Origin: Bacteroidota bacterium | GTDB lineage: Bacteria; Bacteroidota; Kryptoniia; Kryptoniales; JAKASW01 | Assembly (NCBI GenBank): GCA_021796055.1 | Contig: JAJYOS010000350.1 | Span: forward strand, 1-6,916 | Direction: 5' to 3' | DNA: 6,916 bases | Shown here: positions 6,248-6,916 of the stretch, one piece after another | How the letters are laid out: each line of letters begins with the position of its first letter | How positions within the stretch are numbered: position 1 is the first letter of the stretch | Program-made: the position numbers and the translations under genes | Notes under the pieces: model-generated | Seen by the model: the letters and a program-made list of their open reading frames with translations, nothing else | The model's database searches: none | Told to the model about the DNA's origin: nothing

Positions 6248-6746
6248 GTCGACCTCGTACTTGATATTCAATGCCGGAAACGTCGGGCGTTGCACCCCGG
6301 CTCCTCAGCTTTCTCAACAAGAGATTCCCGGGGCTTACGTGCAGTAACGGAGGGCCGGGTAAATCCTCGGCAGGTAAAGCACAGGACCGTTGCCTCGTTT
6401 GGAATACGAACCGATCAATCTGAGAAATAGATTTGTGAGATGTAATTGAGCTATGGAGGAAATTTGTCGCCGGTGTCGCAGGAATCACGCCTTGTCTAGC
6501 GAACCGGATGCCGAGGCCATCAGACTTACATTGTCGCGGCCGACAAGTTCAGTCACACATTCTGGTCATCGACAATTTCACACCGTCGTTCAACGGACGA
6601 CTGCCCCTCGGGGTGATGATCCGCATTCAGACCGGAGTTCACGATACTAAATTACTTCTCGAGACTTGCGGAGCGGCTCTTATAGCGACGAACTAACGAT
6701 AAGAGGAAGAAGATCGGTGGCAGAATACCCGCCTCCTCGAATTACT
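6248..6746. other. About 500 bp without a recognisable gene
   Basis: Open frames here are short (the longest on the plus strand are 65 and 62 codons, at 6453-6650 and 6508-6696), overlap one another and resemble no family I know. The part next to 6247 is the leader of the exported hydrolase-like gene; it contains a GC-rich inverted repeat, CCCCGG at 6295-6300 with CCGGGG at 6328-6333, enclosing a smaller TCTC/GAGA pair. Just past the stop of the right-hand membrane protein gene, 6719-6733 could fold into a weak 5-bp stem, but no T-run follows, so it is not a convincing terminator. I identify no promoter with confidence. Confidence 0.5.
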
Positions 6747-6916
6747 CTACTTGATCAGCCCGCTGAGAAACGAACCCATGTAATATGGCCAGATCAATAT
6801 CGCGAGAACTCCTTTCCAGAAGGTCAAATTGAGGAAGCCTAAAGTGAACAGCCACCCGATTACCCAAATTACTCCGAAGCTGGAGTTCTCAATCTTCAAA
6901 GCCAGGTATTCCTGCG
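6747..6916 (-). CDS. Small membrane protein, C-terminal part
   Basis: An open minus-strand frame enters from the right edge and ends at a TAG (6749-6747), giving 55 visible codons. The peptide begins QEYLALKIENSS and then has two hydrophobic stretches, FGVIWVIGWLFTLGFLNL (about 13-30) and GVLAILIWPYYMGSFL (about 35-50), ending SGLIK. Two closely spaced helices rich in Trp and Tyr, with a short polar turn holding one Lys, point to a small integral membrane protein. I do not recognise the family. The start is probably beyond the window; a TTG at codon 6 is a less likely internal start. It is on the same strand as the hydrolase-like gene but about 500 bp upstream of it, so there is no evidence of an operon. 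Confidence 0.62.
   Translation of the reverse strand, partial: QEYLALKIENSSFGVIWVIGWLFTLGFLNLTFWKGVLAILIWPYYMGSFLSGLIK

Noticed and set aside
6453..6696. Two overlapping plus-strand open frames of 65 and 62 codons in the gene-poor stretch
   Set aside because: No family resemblance, no convincing start context, and mutual overlap.
6677..6705. Inverted repeat CTCTTAT / ATAAGAG as a terminator
   Set aside because: AT-rich 7-bp arms with a 15-nt loop and no T-run on either strand.

Overview
The window (6,916 bp, roughly half G+C) looks like an ordinary bacterial chromosome segment from an uncultured or draft genome. Three things hint at the FCB group (Bacteroidota/Ignavibacteria-like): a stand-alone proline dehydrogenase plus a separate PruA-type P5C dehydrogenase, the style of these proteins, and a promoter-like element matching the Bacteroidota pattern TTTG-N18-TAnnTTTG upstream of the first plus-strand gene. 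This placement is inference; there is no rRNA or other marker to fix it.

Left arm (1-1371, minus strand): a proline catabolism pair. Proline dehydrogenase (439-1371) is read first, then the N-terminal 76 residues of L-glutamate gamma-semialdehyde (P5C) dehydrogenase (229 to the left edge). Together they would convert proline to glutamate. The proline dehydrogenase reading frame is broken by two opposite one-base indels, near 1222-1226 and 627-632; joining the three frames restores a full-length 310-residue protein. Between the two genes lies an AT-rich tract with strict 7-bp periodicity (about 270-339, then the opposite polarity at 352-411). A further heptamer array (207-241) runs over the start codon of the P5C dehydrogenase.

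Middle (1632-5059, plus strand): an Ada-like protein (AraC-type helix-turn-helix plus O6-methylguanine-DNA methyltransferase, without the N-terminal Ada phosphotriester domain); a PaiB-family FMN-binding split-barrel protein; a SemiSWEET PQ-loop transporter whose GTG start lies 3 nt after the paiB stop and in the same frame; and a group II PLP-dependent amino acid decarboxylase. The last three may form one transcription unit, possibly handling an amino acid or amine; that link is inferred from order and spacing.

Right arm (5081-6916, minus strand): a Tat-exported nucleoside-hydrolase-like protein converges on the decarboxylase with only 21 bp between stop codons. About 500 bp with no recognisable gene follow, and then the C-terminus of a small membrane protein that runs off the right edge.

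I do not see a clear new defence, mobile or RNA-based system. The most unusual items are the heptamer arrays in the proline operon, the doubly frameshifted proline dehydrogenase, the divergent metal-site motif of the exported hydrolase-like protein, and the PaiB/SemiSWEET/decarboxylase grouping.
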